NCBI GenBank assembly: GCA_015501055.1
Contig: JADNYV010000714.1
Span: forward strand, 1-17,526
Source: Mucidula mucida
Lineage: Eukaryota; Basidiomycota; Agaricomycetes; Agaricales; Physalacriaceae
DNA: 17,526 nucleotides
Direction: 5' to 3'
The stretch's first letter is position 1. Every line of letters begins with the position of its first letter. The notes below the pieces were generated by a model. The model was not told where the DNA came from, did no database searches, and was given only the letters and a program-made list of their open reading frames with translations. Made by a program: the position numbers and the translations under genes. Below, in pieces: positions 1 through 9,128 of this stretch.

Positions 1-65
1 GAGCAGGCTTGACAGTGCCAGCAACGGCGCCGAGACGTTGTTCATCAGCAGAAGATTGAGGCAGG

Positions 66-2156
66 ATGGGATCCACTGCAGAAGAAAAAAAGGGTAAGCT
101 TTTAGAATAAATATAGGATCATCCTTACTCACCATAAAATTTAGAAGGTTTTCTTGCGCGAATTTGACGACGACGATGACGAGGCCGGGGAGGATCATCA
201 TACTGTGGCGGAAAACTCGCGCCCGCGGCACAAATATTGTGAGGATGGCCTGGCCAAATCAAAATCCTGTGGCAGAAAGCGTCAGAAAACCAAGCAGGAT
301 GCCGTCCGAACGAACTGGATGCAACCTTTTCTGTGGTTGCAGATTGATCAGGCGGCAAAGCGTGTCGGGCGCCCTTATCGTCCTCGAGACATCGTTAAGG
401 AGGTTCAACGGCGGAATCCCAAAGATTTTGCCCAGTTACATTGGGCAACTGGATATGCCCTGTTGCAAAGTCTGCGGGGAAGTTTGCATGGAGAGAGAGC
501 GTTCTGCGACGAGTCGTGCGTGGCAATCGACCTGGTGGGGAATCCATAAGAGTTGACATCTTGGTAAGCAGCTCCATCTGTCTTGGATTGGTCACTAAAC
601 TTGCGGCAGGCTAAATATCCGGACGTCTGCAATGCGATCAATAAGTGTCTTCGAGCAATTTGCGAGGGCGGCGCTCCTCTCACATTGACCTCGATTCAAG
701 GAATTATGGTTAGCTACATACAGCGCGACACCCCAGAGGTCTTCAAAATCAAGCAATTTGATGGTAGCTTCTTCCGATGCTCTGAGACTTTTGTTCGCAA
801 ATATCTGTCCAACGTCCTGGGATGAAGCAAGCGCCGAGCCACGAAGACTGCCAAGAAGGTTCCCTCTAACGCTCCCGAGATTCTCAAGGATGCATTTATC
901 CGGGAAGCGTATATCATTCGCGACCACAATATCCCTCCTCAATTGCGGGTCAACACTGATCAAACCCAAGTCATCTACCAGCAGGGGTCCAAGACGACAT
1001 GGCATGAGCGTGGCGCTAAGCAAGTTCCTACCGTTGGTCATGACGAGAAACATGCATTCACCCTTGTGCTCTCGATCTCTGCAAGCGGCGACGTTCTTCC
1101 AATGCAGGCAATCTATTTCGGAAAAACTCCTACATCCTGCCCCTCCAAATCCTCCCCACTTTATGCTGAGTCCCAGGAGCTTGGTCTTCGCCTTCTGCCT
1201 TCCAAGTCCAAGACATATTGGTCAACTCAGGCGACAATGCGGGATCTCGTCGATAATATCATCGCTCCTTACTTTGAGTCCCAGAAGGAAACCCTCGGCC
1301 TTGCCACGACGCAATGCGCGTTGTGGAAGATTGACTGCTGGTCGGTCCACAAGTCCAAGGAGTTTCTCTCGTGGATGAAGGCGACACACCCGAACATTAT
1401 TGTGTGTTTTGTACCGGGGAACTGCACTAGTCTGTGGCAGCCACTCGATGTTGGCATCCAGTGGGTTATGAAGCTTAGCATCAAGCGTGCAAGTCATCAT
1501 GACATTGTTGCTGAAATGACTGCCCAGCTCGATGATGACCCGGACTCGACGGCAACTTTGGATACGAGTCTTCAAACCTTACGAGACCGCTCTGTGGGGT
1601 GGATTGTTCACTGTATTCGAGACCTTAATGATCCTGCTTTCATCAAAAAGGTTTGTTTCAATTCAAACATTGCTTTCGCCGTGCATATTTAACATTCTGT
1701 CAGGCATTTGAACTCTGCGCCATCGACGATCTTAACTGCTCGCAAGAATCATTGACCTCCGACAAGGCTCGTGCGCTCCTTCGAGAGCTTCCCGACTCAA
1801 ACCCTACACTGTTTGCTGAGCTTTCGCATGGGCGTTTTACCGCCATGAATGATGATATCGAGGCAGATCCCATTGAAGAAGATCTTGATGATGCCACTGA
1901 TGACAGTGATATCCCGTTACACGTTGTTGCCGACATTATTCTTGGTGAAGACTCCAATGCTGCTTGTGGATTTGCGGTCAGTGTTGACACCGGTGTTGTC
2001 GAGCATTCTAGCATTGCCGAGGACGATACCGTCAATGAAGCTAAGGATGTGGTTGACGCACCTGAGCCCGTATTAGCGATGCCGGAGTGCAGTAGCCGTG
2101 GTCGTCGTATCAAGCCCTCGCGTTGGTATTCCGGTGAAATGTGGGAGCGCTCGTAG
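66..2156 (+). pseudogene. DDE-superfamily transposase-like gene (CENP-B/pogo-like), broken
   Basis: A transposase of the DDE_1 (CENP-B/jerky/pogo-like) type as found in many mushroom genomes; such enzymes cut and paste DNA with three metal-binding acidic residues. All three motifs are visible: NTDQT (Asp codon 958-960), IDCWSVHKS (Asp 1333-1335) and WQPLDVGIQ (Asp 1447-1449). Exons: about 145-563, 610-1650 and 1704-2156, with introns 564-609 and 1651-1703; a short first exon 66-93 with a GTAAGC donor is possible. An acidic run follows the start and an acidic tail precedes the stop. It is broken. Around 436-438 the frame slips by one base (one missing base joins the ...KDFAQ block to the ...GNWICP block). 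At 823-825 a TGA replaces a position I expect to be Trp, with the conserved frame continuing on both sides. The 66-93 exon also joins out of frame, at an A7 run (85-91). Recent decay of a transposon-derived gene is the likely reading. Terminal repeats were not found. Confidence 0.85.
564..609 (+). other. Intron in the DDE transposase pseudogene
   Basis: Donor GTAAGC after a Leu codon and acceptor GGCAG join two family-like blocks in phase 0. The second intron is 1651-1703 (GTTTGT...GTCAG), also phase 0. Correct splice sites remaining in a gene with a frame slip and a stop codon argue that the breakage is recent. Confidence 0.75.
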
Positions 2157-2406
2157 TTTTTATATAGAATATGACTATAGGAATATGACGCGATGTAGGG
2201 GCGAAGTCTATGAGTAACGGTGTTTGAGTGAGGTGAGAAAGCCATTGGGCTCATTTGAACGGATTAGTGATGTCATCTGCTGGAATGATGTGAAAATTGT
2301 TACTGTTGTCACAGCCTTCATAATTATTTGTGATGCGTAATTCTGGGCCCAGAGCTTCACTTCACAGCCGACTGTGATGGGTGATGTGAAACTACGGTCG
2401 AATTAG
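2157..2406. other. Spacer between the two transposon genes
   Basis: AT-rich spacer. The short motif TGATGTGAAA occurs twice, near 2285 and near 2381. I could not identify terminal inverted repeats, long terminal repeats or target-site duplications that would set element borders. Confidence 0.4.
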
Positions 2407-3606
2407 TACAGTATATGTCGTCCGCACTGTCCTGCTCTACACCGTCTTGTACTTTGGCAACCTGTTAATAAATGCAGTTTTCGAGACTTATCTGGCCATT
2501 CTCTAAGACTCACAGATGAGGATGTCACCCAAGTACAACTGGTACTGGATCAATCATTTAAGGAGAGCACATTGAGATCCTATGCATCTGGCCTACTGGT
2601 ATTCCATGCCTTTTGTGACTCCCGCAGTGTACCAGAGGATCAACGCACACCAGCCAGCCCGGATTTAATTGCCTTATGGATCTCCACCATCATTGGCTCC
2701 TATGCGGGCGGCACGGTAAATAACTACACATTTGGTGTGCGGGCATGGCATATCATTCACGGTGTTGACTGGCGCATGAAGGAGCCTGAGCTTGATGCAT
2801 TGATTTGGGCGGCTGAAAAGCTCCAACCTGTTCATTCTAAACGGAAGAAGCACCAGCCATACACAGTTGCGTTCATTGAGGCACTCCTCAACAATCTCAA
2901 TCATGAGGATCCATTTGACTCCGCCGTTATCTCCTGCTTAACAACAGCTTTCTACAGCGGTGCGCGTCTTGGAGAGTTCACCGTCCCTCGTCTTGAAGAT
3001 TTCCGTGCCCGGGACCACGTCACCCGAGCGAACATGCGTCTTAGTGTCAACAAGAATGGTTTTGAAGTGACTGTTTTTCATATTCCAAAGACCAAAGCTG
3101 AACCGGTCAATGGCGAGGACATGTACTGGGCTTGTCAGAATGGGGCAACGAACCCCAAGTCAGCTTTGGACAACCATTTCCAGGTCAACAATCCAAGCCG
3201 CGACAGTCATCTCTTTGCATACCGTCACAAGAAGAACGGTAGAGAGATTCTCCGGCCACACACAAAGCCCGCTTTTCTTTCACGACTCGCCAAAGCCGCA
3301 AAAAGCCAGGGACTTGAGCCTCTCCAAGGCCATGGTATACGGATTGGCTCAACACTTGAATACTTACTGCGGGGTCTTAGTTTTGAAGTGGTGAAGGTTC
3401 TAGGTCGATGGAAGAGTGATGCTTTCCTGGTTTATCTTCGCAAGCAGACCAAAATCATGGCACCCTATATGCAAGCCGAACTGCATGAGGCATTCTTAGC
3501 TTACACAATGCCACCTGTACGCTGTGAGTCCACCGCCTACTTTTCTGGGTATCCGCGATCGCTGGATGCGTCGCTGTACTCCTTTTGTATTGGGGATCGC
3601 AGCTGA
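2407..3606 (+). CDS. Crypton-like tyrosine recombinase (partial model, 5' end unknown)
   Basis: A tyrosine recombinase/phage-integrase fold protein of the kind carried by Crypton-like elements and often annotated in mushrooms as a DNA breaking-rejoining enzyme. The frame is open from after a TAG at 2404-2406 to the TGA ending at 3606. It has no in-frame ATG in its first part, so an upstream exon must supply the start. The N-terminal SAM-like DNA-binding half (from about 2512) is followed by the catalytic half: first Arg in YSGARLGEF, then the H-x-x-R box in GHGIRIGST, and Trp plus the nucleophile Tyr in GRWKSDAFLVYLRK. All expected catalytic residues except an unassigned Lys are visible, with no stop or frame slip. 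The conserved C-terminus ends at about 3522 (TMPPVR), after which about 28 unrelated codons run on. A GTGAGT donor sits at 3524, so the last coding stretch may be intronic. It lies 250 bp after the transposase pseudogene on the same strand. Confidence 0.78.
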   Translation, partial: YSICRPHCPALHRLVLWQPVNKCSFRDLSGHSLRLTDEDVTQVQLVLDQSFKESTLRSYASGLLVFHAFCDSRSVPEDQRTPASPDLIALWISTIIGSYAGGTVNNYTFGVRAWHIIHGVDWRMKEPELDALIWAAEKLQPVHSKRKKHQPYTVAFIEALLNNLNHEDPFDSAVISCLTTAFYSGARLGEFTVPRLEDFRARDHVTRANMRLSVNKNGFEVTVFHIPKTKAEPVNGEDMYWACQNGATNPKSALDNHFQVNNPSRDSHLFAYRHKKNGREILRPHTKPAFLSRLAKAAKSQGLEPLQGHGIRIGSTLEYLLRGLSFEVVKVLGRWKSDAFLVYLRKQTKIMAPYMQAELHEAFLAYTMPPVRCESTAYFSGYPRSLDASLYSFCIGDRS

Positions 3607-5070
3607 CCTCGTCCACCCAGGAAAGTCTCATGTCGGGGCCCAAGGGTTCTTCGAACCTTTCCCCACACACTCATCGTCACAGATCATATGTCATAGCCTC
3701 TGTATATATTCGTTACAGCCAATCAAGCCTCTGGTCACTTAGCATCAACCTCCAGTCCGAAGACAGTCAAACTCGGGAAAAACTGCAGGGTCAGGTGGCG
3801 ATTCCCCAAGCCCTATTACCACCATCCCGCTATCGCGCCCTCTGCCTTCGCACTCTCAGTGTGTAGGCGTACATACCGAAATTCTCCATTGGAGGCAAAG
3901 CCTATAAGACTGCTTCACGGGTAGGCAGCACGGAGAGCTACCGAAACGGCGGTCTCTTTCAGTGCCGCCCACCTCTACTATCTCTTCTCCCTGTCTTTTT
4001 TGCTCCCCCGCGCACCTTCATCTCAAACTGCTTCTTTGAGGTGCAGTCTACGAGATTGCTCACCGAATGCCAACGGGTAGATAGCTCGGGGAGCCACCGC
4101 AACAACAGTTTCCCTAAGTGCCGCCCACTGCGCGGCCCAGGTGTTACGTTCCCTACATTCCAATCGCTTCCGCCCGCCCACCCAAGCCCTGCACCCTGCC
4201 TTCGTTCTCTCTCTTACATGCATTTACTTTCTCCTGCATCTCCCGCGCCATTCATCTGTTGTAGCAGTTACGGAGACTTTGAGCACTCAAGGCGAGACTC
4301 CCGCGCTCCTCCATTGCAGCGCGCCCAGTATCTAGGCCGAAAGCTTCAGTGGACGCGTCGAGACGGATGGTCACCATAAGCGACGTCGACACTATATCTC
4401 ATTAGCCTCTTTTTGAAAATACTCATATCTCATAGCCATACTCTTACGCTCTGCAGTTCTTTAAGTTGCGAAGACCACTGTGGAGGCGACGGACGCCGCG
4501 GCGGCGCAACCAAGAGTTCACGGAATTCGTCTCTGCCTATAGTAGAGAATGATCCACTGTGGTGGAGTAAGCTGCAGCCTTGATGAGAAAGAGCCTGGTA
4601 GTGGGCAACTGACTATAGGCCAGTATGCAGGATGCCATTTTGTTGTACAAGACGGTAAGCGACCGTATGAAAAAGGACGGAACCTTCATCACACTCGGTA
4701 CACGGTGGATTTTAGCCCAATCACAACGCATCCGCACGTACGCCGTTTTCACCACCACGACCACCTATGCGTGCCGATGATTATTGGAAGCAAGAGTTTA
4801 GGTGGAAAAGGCAGTGTTTGATTTGAGTTGACGAAAACTGTCGTTGAGGGGTAGGCGTCTTGTGCATTCTTAAGCTTCTTGTAGAGATGAACGAATCATA
4901 TGATAGGATAAGGATTGTATTTGTAGCTACTGCCAGTAATATGATTCGGCTCTACATAGAATAGTGGGATTTGTGCGACGTATGCTTGTATATAGGTAGA
5001 TAGATGGATAACTGTCACGGTTCCCAAGTTGTAGCGATACGTTCGGTTCGGGTACAAGGAAGAAACGATG
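3607..5070. other. Gene-poor stretch with imperfect direct repeat
   Basis: No gene can be supported in about 1.4 kb. Plus-strand frames are open at 4041-4379 and 4549-4821, but neither shows a family motif or convincing splice structure. 3900-4330 is pyrimidine-rich and contains the repeat listed separately. The rest looks like ordinary intergenic or degraded sequence. Confidence 0.5.
3917..4129 (+). repeat. Imperfect direct repeat, unit about 57 bp, spacing about 156 bp
   Basis: Copy 1 is 3917-3973 and copy 2 is 4073-4129. Both begin CGGGTAG, pass through a GAGC(T/C)ACCG block and a pyrimidine block, and end in AGTGCCGCCCAC. About three quarters of positions agree by eye. Each copy is followed by CT-rich sequence containing CCCGCGC, so the true unit may be longer (about 155 bp, two diverged copies). 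No coding content or transposon termini were recognised. Confidence 0.55.
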
Positions 5071-5280
5071 TCACTCCTTTGAATTTACAACCCGCCGGCG
5101 CATCTTCGTAGGACGCAGTGGTGATGGTGTAGGCTTGATTTCTTTTCTGTCAAAGCTGCCAACCTTTCCTCGAGATGCGAGAAAGGGCATGACAGGTTGG
5201 ATTCCAAAGCGTTTTCCTTGCGTCACGACTACTCTTGCATTGTCGGGGGAGCTTGTAACGAAAGTAGCGATAACAAACAT
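5071..5280 (-). CDS. Possible small basic protein of 69 aa, unrecognised
   Basis: An ATG-to-stop frame on the minus strand, rich in Arg, Lys, Pro and Ser towards its C-terminus (ends near PTKMRRRVVNSKE). I do not recognise it. It lies about 190 bp downstream of the PR-1 stop on the same strand, so it may be chance frame in that gene's 3' flank. A possible acceptor (TTTCGTTTCAG on the minus strand, near 5330) lies upstream but no donor exon could be joined. Weak call. Confidence 0.2.
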   Translation of the reverse strand: MFVIATFVTSSPDNARVVVTQGKRFGIQPVMPFLASRGKVGSFDRKEIKPTPSPLRPTKMRRRVVNSKE

Positions 5281-5467
5281 TTGATGTAGACTTAGGTCGT
5301 GATGGAATCAGGAGGCGTTCTTCGCCCGAGCGCTGAAACGAAAGGCAGAAATATCCGATTTGTTAAGTAATCGAATATGAACGAAGAGTTTCAAAGGAAA
5401 TAAGTATACGATTTTTGAAAGACTAGCGAATTAAGAAACGAAAATGACGGAGAGTCAACGCCCGCCC

Positions 5468-6311
5468 TTATACATGTCTTCCGACATTTTGCCTTCAAAC
5501 CTCGTCAAAACTTTACAGGTTCACGATGGAGAACGGAATACTCACGCAAATTGACCTGCATAGTTTCCCGGTGGGGAATAGCGACAGACGACATACTGGC
5601 TGGCGGACCCAAAGATCGTCCCGGCAGGGCATTGGCCTACAGCGCATGCCACAGAGGTAGTGCTCTTCCAGACCACCTACAAACGAATCACGAATACAGG
5701 GCATTGGGTTGTTGATTGAAATCGACGCTTACCTGCGTAAAGTGGCCTGTGTCGGAGGAGAATACGGGGTTGTTATCTATGCGGTGGTTGAGTACAGCGC
5801 AGAAGTTGTACACTGCAAATACGTACAATCATATTTCGCTGGTAGGACAAGACGATGAGTATATGAAATAGCCAAAGGAGAACGAAGGAACATACAAGCT
5901 TCAGACATCCATGAATCCACGGCCGACTTGATGGGGTCTCCGCCTTGCCCCGTCGAAGCATACTACACAGCTTGAGAACATTCTGGAAGCGGAGAACTGT
6001 GTTCTACGAACCAAGTTCTCTCCGTAGTTACCACCACTGATGATCTCGTTTAAAGAAAGCTCTGGACTGGTACTACCATAGGGTACATACCTATGCTTGA
6101 ACTGGCATGCGTTCGCCCAGCTGAGAGTACCCGCATACAGATCCTCGTTCCACGTTAAAGCCTTGGCGCCATAGGCAGCTCGGGCGGCATTGTGGTCGGC
6201 GAGAACAGCCGCCTTGAGGTCAGCTTTGGCGTCGCGTGCAACCATGGGGACGCCGAGTGCAGATGCAACTACGGCAAGCGAGATGGCGATGAAAGACTTT
6301 GAGAAGAACAT
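5468..6311 (-). CDS. Secreted PR-1-like CAP-superfamily protein
   Basis: A CAP/SCP protein (pathogenesis-related-1-like), secreted; in other fungi, members bind sterols or fatty acids. Seven exons: 6311-6091, 6036-6012, 5962-5896, 5838-5827, 5776-5733, 5676-5546, 5492-5468; all six introns are GT-AG, 49-57 nt. The spliced frame is exactly 525 nt, 174 aa. Residues 1-20 are a signal peptide (basic start, hydrophobic core, small residues before VPMVAR). CAP features in order: DHNAAR with His40, SWANACQFKH, GGNYGENL with Glu80, SWMSEA with Glu103, YDYNNPVFS, TGHFTQVVW with His120, then a Cys-rich part (ACAVGQC, VVCRYSPPGNY) and a GQFAQNV ending. The four cavity residues (two His, two Glu) are all present. 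Exon 4 is only 12 nt and is needed for the YDYNNP block. A TATA box lies close upstream. The 3' exon was chosen because it alone gives the usual AQNV tail. It appears intact. Confidence 0.93.
5827..5838 (-). other. 12-nt microexon of the PR-1-like gene
   Basis: Minus-strand CGAAATATGATT, flanked by CCAG acceptor (intron 5839-5895) and GTACGT donor (intron 5777-5826). It joins in phase 1 on both sides to give SKYDYNN, the normal CAP-family block. Skipping it would keep frame but remove four residues. Confidence 0.85.
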
Positions 6312-7120
6312 GCTGAGTTCTGAGTACTACAAGGATCCGTGAGGCTGCTTTTATATCAATTGCTGGGGGTGGAGTATGTGTTTCAGAGAGCACCGAGAAG
6401 CGAGATTAATGGTGTGGCGAGACATCGGAGGACGAGTAAGGTCGTAGTAGCAGATGGGTTAACGACATTATCGGGCCAGAGGTTACTCGATTAAGATACA
6501 CCATGAGACGATTTGTCAAGGAGAACGGGTTCCACGACGAGTATGCCAAGCCAAAACTCCTTCAACAAACGCCGAGATGCTTCTTGTAACGCGTCTGAAT
6601 CTCCAAGGCTCTATTACAGGCGCATGGGACTGTGCGTGATGGCGGTCGCATGAAGAGTAGCGGCTGATCGGTCCGAGATAATCGGTGCGCTTTCAACGGT
6701 AGACAAGCCATTTCAAGACGCCGGCTCCACTTTTTGAGTGTACAGCAAATTTATCACCTGGACTAACGATGTGTAACATTGACATCAATATCTTCTGAAT
6801 CTCTGCGTTGTCCGGGACAAGGATGGGGGTGACTTTCGTGCTTCTGTTCTAAAATCGCAGCGAGGGCTAATGCATGCATGGCAGTTCTGCTTGAGTCTTC
6901 CATATCAATGTACCGGCGCCGGGCGCCCAGGACATTCCGCCCATTGTCGCATGGCACAGTCCAACGACAAATACATGTTCCGCCAAGCAGATGTGCACAG
7001 GCAGAACAATATTGGAGCAGTGCGGACAAGCTCAAGGATTGGACATTAGGAACTTCGAGTAGCGCATGATCAAGACATTCTCTTCGCTCTACTTGCCACT
7101 GGCAGGGGATACTACTGATT
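6312..7120. other. Intergenic: PR-1 upstream region and carrier 3' flank
   Basis: About 800 bp between the carrier stop (7121) and the PR-1 start (6311), both genes on the minus strand. Apart from the TATA box I see no gene. Open frames on both strands at 6763-7069 show no family motif and no codon pattern favouring either strand. GGCGCC occurs twice in 6916-6930, an ordinary GC-rich patch. Confidence 0.5.
6348..6355 (-). promoter_or_regulatory. TATA box of the PR-1-like gene
   Basis: Minus strand reads TATAAAAG, 36 bases upstream of the ATG at 6311. This implies a very short 5' untranslated leader of roughly ten bases, as is common for strongly induced fungal secreted-protein genes. Confidence 0.6.
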
Positions 7121-8637
7121 CTAAATCTCTACCTTTCGAACATTCCTGATGTAGAAGCTGGTAATCATATCGTTGAAAGTCAGTGTCATGATGCTACGGG
7201 AAATTTTCAGTTAGGACGACATTTGAGAGAACTATGGCCTCACGTGTGCGGGGTGAACCGTAAGAAATGCGCAAAAGATCCTTAACAAGACCAGTAAGCG
7301 CCACAATAACCATACAACGTAATGAAGCAGACCTTTATACCACCCTAAGGGGCCCTCTGTCCTGAAAATCTTGATGAGAGCATCAATGGGGTTCTTGTAG
7401 AGGACTCCAACGTGCTTCCCGTTCGGTAGTACTCGTGTTGGCTGATTGTACATGCGAGTGAGAACCTATGACCAATGAGTACATACGCCTTCTGTTCGTA
7501 TACCTCATACCGTGTCTGTGGGCTGCATGGCTGCTAACTGTGGAATCTCATGGATATCAGATCGATCCGCGACTTTGAAAACATACAGCAACGAGCCCCG
7601 AGACGGAACTACTTGCAAGAAAGGTCCAGAAGCTGTTGGCTGGAAGAATTCCGTGACCCACAAGTTGATGCTTTGCCCAGACGTACGAGGGAACTTGGAC
7701 CTAGATCTGGCGTCATATCCTATCGACCTCCCAAAAGCTTAAGACATACCGAAGATCCGGCGGCTGTCCTGAGAACAGCAGCATTAACTCCTCGAAGCAA
7801 TCCTCGAGGACCTTCGTCCTGGATAATACAGGTCAAAGCATGGAGCGTGCTTCGGTAGTGATGTTGAGTACCAACGGGCAACGCAGGAGAGTATGCCTGG
7901 AAAGTAAACGCGTCATGGTTCATAGAATAATAGAGACCACGATAAACGAAGCTTCACCTGCATTCGTGCTTTGACTAGAAACATGGGACTCCCGAGGGTG
8001 GCTGACCATTTCTGTGGGTCATGAGTTAATCATGTGCGAGATATCAGGCTGACCGCCAAGAGCTCCCGTCACAGCACCCGCCACGACAGAGGTTCCGAGA
8101 TGTTGTTGTCGGTTATCGATATTGACGCAACCATTGATGAATTGCCGTGTTGGCTCGTAGAAACCTATGAACTCGTTGAGATGAAGGCGGCAGGAAGAGT
8201 AAATGGAGCGGACCGAGACGAGCTCCATTGACGAGTATCTGTATTATTGTTTCGGCCTGGAGTCGAAATACACCCATCGCATGAAGCACTGACCTGATAC
8301 AAATACTAGGATCACGTTAGGGAGGGTGTTTGAGACGCATTATGTTAGCAACACTCACCGCCGGGCCTAATCCTTTCTGGATCCCATGTATCCCTTCATT
8401 ACGCGCAGTCTTGATGAGAACATCGAAGGTGTTACGATAAACACGAACGCCGCCGCCTTTCGCCAGTCCACCTTGAAGCTGAAGACGTGTTTTGGCAACT
8501 TCTGCTGGGTTGGAAACGGTGACCTGTCCAGTTGAGCCAAAAAGACAAAGCCGTGCATCGTGGAAACGTACAGCTCCACAAGCAGCCAGTCCCCCCAGTA
8601 AAAAAGCCTCCACAGTCGACAGTGCGTTCGAGTTCAT
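7121..8637 (-). CDS. OAC1: Mitochondrial carrier, oxaloacetate/sulfate (Oac1) type
   Basis: Inner mitochondrial membrane carrier (SLC25 family). Yeast Oac1 carries oxaloacetate, sulfate and malonate and exports alpha-isopropylmalate for leucine synthesis. Twelve exons: 8637-8572, 8523-8359, 8305-8294, 8238-8214, 8164-8054, 8001-7958, 7896-7750, 7700-7587, 7537-7511, 7465-7333, 7280-7244, 7193-7121; introns 45-61 nt, all GT-AG. Spliced length 954 nt, 317 aa, close to the 324 aa of yeast Oac1. Three carrier repeats are visible: NPAEVAKTR (27-35), SPMFLVKAR (131-139), QPTDTVLTR (233-241). Oac1-like stretches include GGLAACGAVTVSNPAEVAK, ARLGFYEP and LPNGKHVGVLYKNPIDAL. Exon 3 is a 12-nt microexon (YLYQ). 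Start 8637 is chosen because it gives the usual short N-terminus; an in-frame ATG at 8721 would add 28 residues. It appears intact. Divergently arranged with the transporter at 9129. Confidence 0.94.
8294..8305 (-). other. 12-nt microexon of the mitochondrial carrier gene
   Basis: Minus-strand TATTTGTATCAG (YLYQ), between intron 8306-8358 (GTGAGT...CCTAG) and intron 8239-8293 (GTCAGT...TACAG), phase 0 on both sides. It supplies the family's GPAY-x-YQ block at the end of helix 2; skipping would keep frame but delete it. Confidence 0.85.
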
Positions 8638-9128
8638 AATGTAGTAGTTTGCAGTAGGAAACGAGATACACTTGGTCAGAGACGAGCTAGCGGGAGAAGC
8701 ATCAAATAAGATGCAAGTCATGATGCCAGCGCCAACCGCTTCCGTGCATCACTGTCAGTGTATGCAAGCGCCCACGAATCGATCTGTGGGAAAATAGTGA
8801 TCGGATAAATGTAGTCGCCGTTTTGGGAAGGCCGACTTGGAATTAGCATCCACACACACCACATGGCTTCCTGCTATTGGACTCGACACGTTCTATATTA
8901 CCGCAGCGGCCATCTATGCTACCTGAGTCTGTTCTTCCCAATGAATAGAACGGCTCACTGCCATTCCAATGTATGTGAGATTGTGATGGTGCGAAATTTT
9001 ACCGGTTTCTCTGTTGTGACCGAAAGCATTCGTTCCATCAACAAGAAACCGAAAACGATGAATTCATGATATGAGTAAGGTGTTCTTCCATACTGGCCTC
9101 CTCTAGCGGTGCCACCCAATCGCTCCAG
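8638..9128. promoter_or_regulatory. Divergent promoter region, carrier / MFS transporter
   Basis: 491 bp separate the carrier start (minus) and the transporter start (plus), so the two genes probably share regulatory DNA. I found no clear TATA box and no exact palindromic CCGGNNCCGG element of the Leu3 type. A short frame at 8863-9069 has no family signal. Confidence 0.45.

Noticed and set aside
1..3760. Terminal repeats bounding a single composite transposon carrying both the DDE and the tyrosine recombinase genes
   Set aside because: Reading both ends gave no matching inverted or direct termini, so the two genes are kept as separate elements.
5901..6311. 136-aa unspliced reading of the PR-1-like gene
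   Set aside because: It reads through introns 6037-6090 and 5963-6011; only the spliced form gives GGNYGENL followed by the rest of the CAP domain.
8638..8721. Upstream in-frame ATG (8721) for the carrier
   Set aside because: It would add a 28-residue non-conserved extension; Oac1-type carriers start shortly before the first helix, as from 8637.
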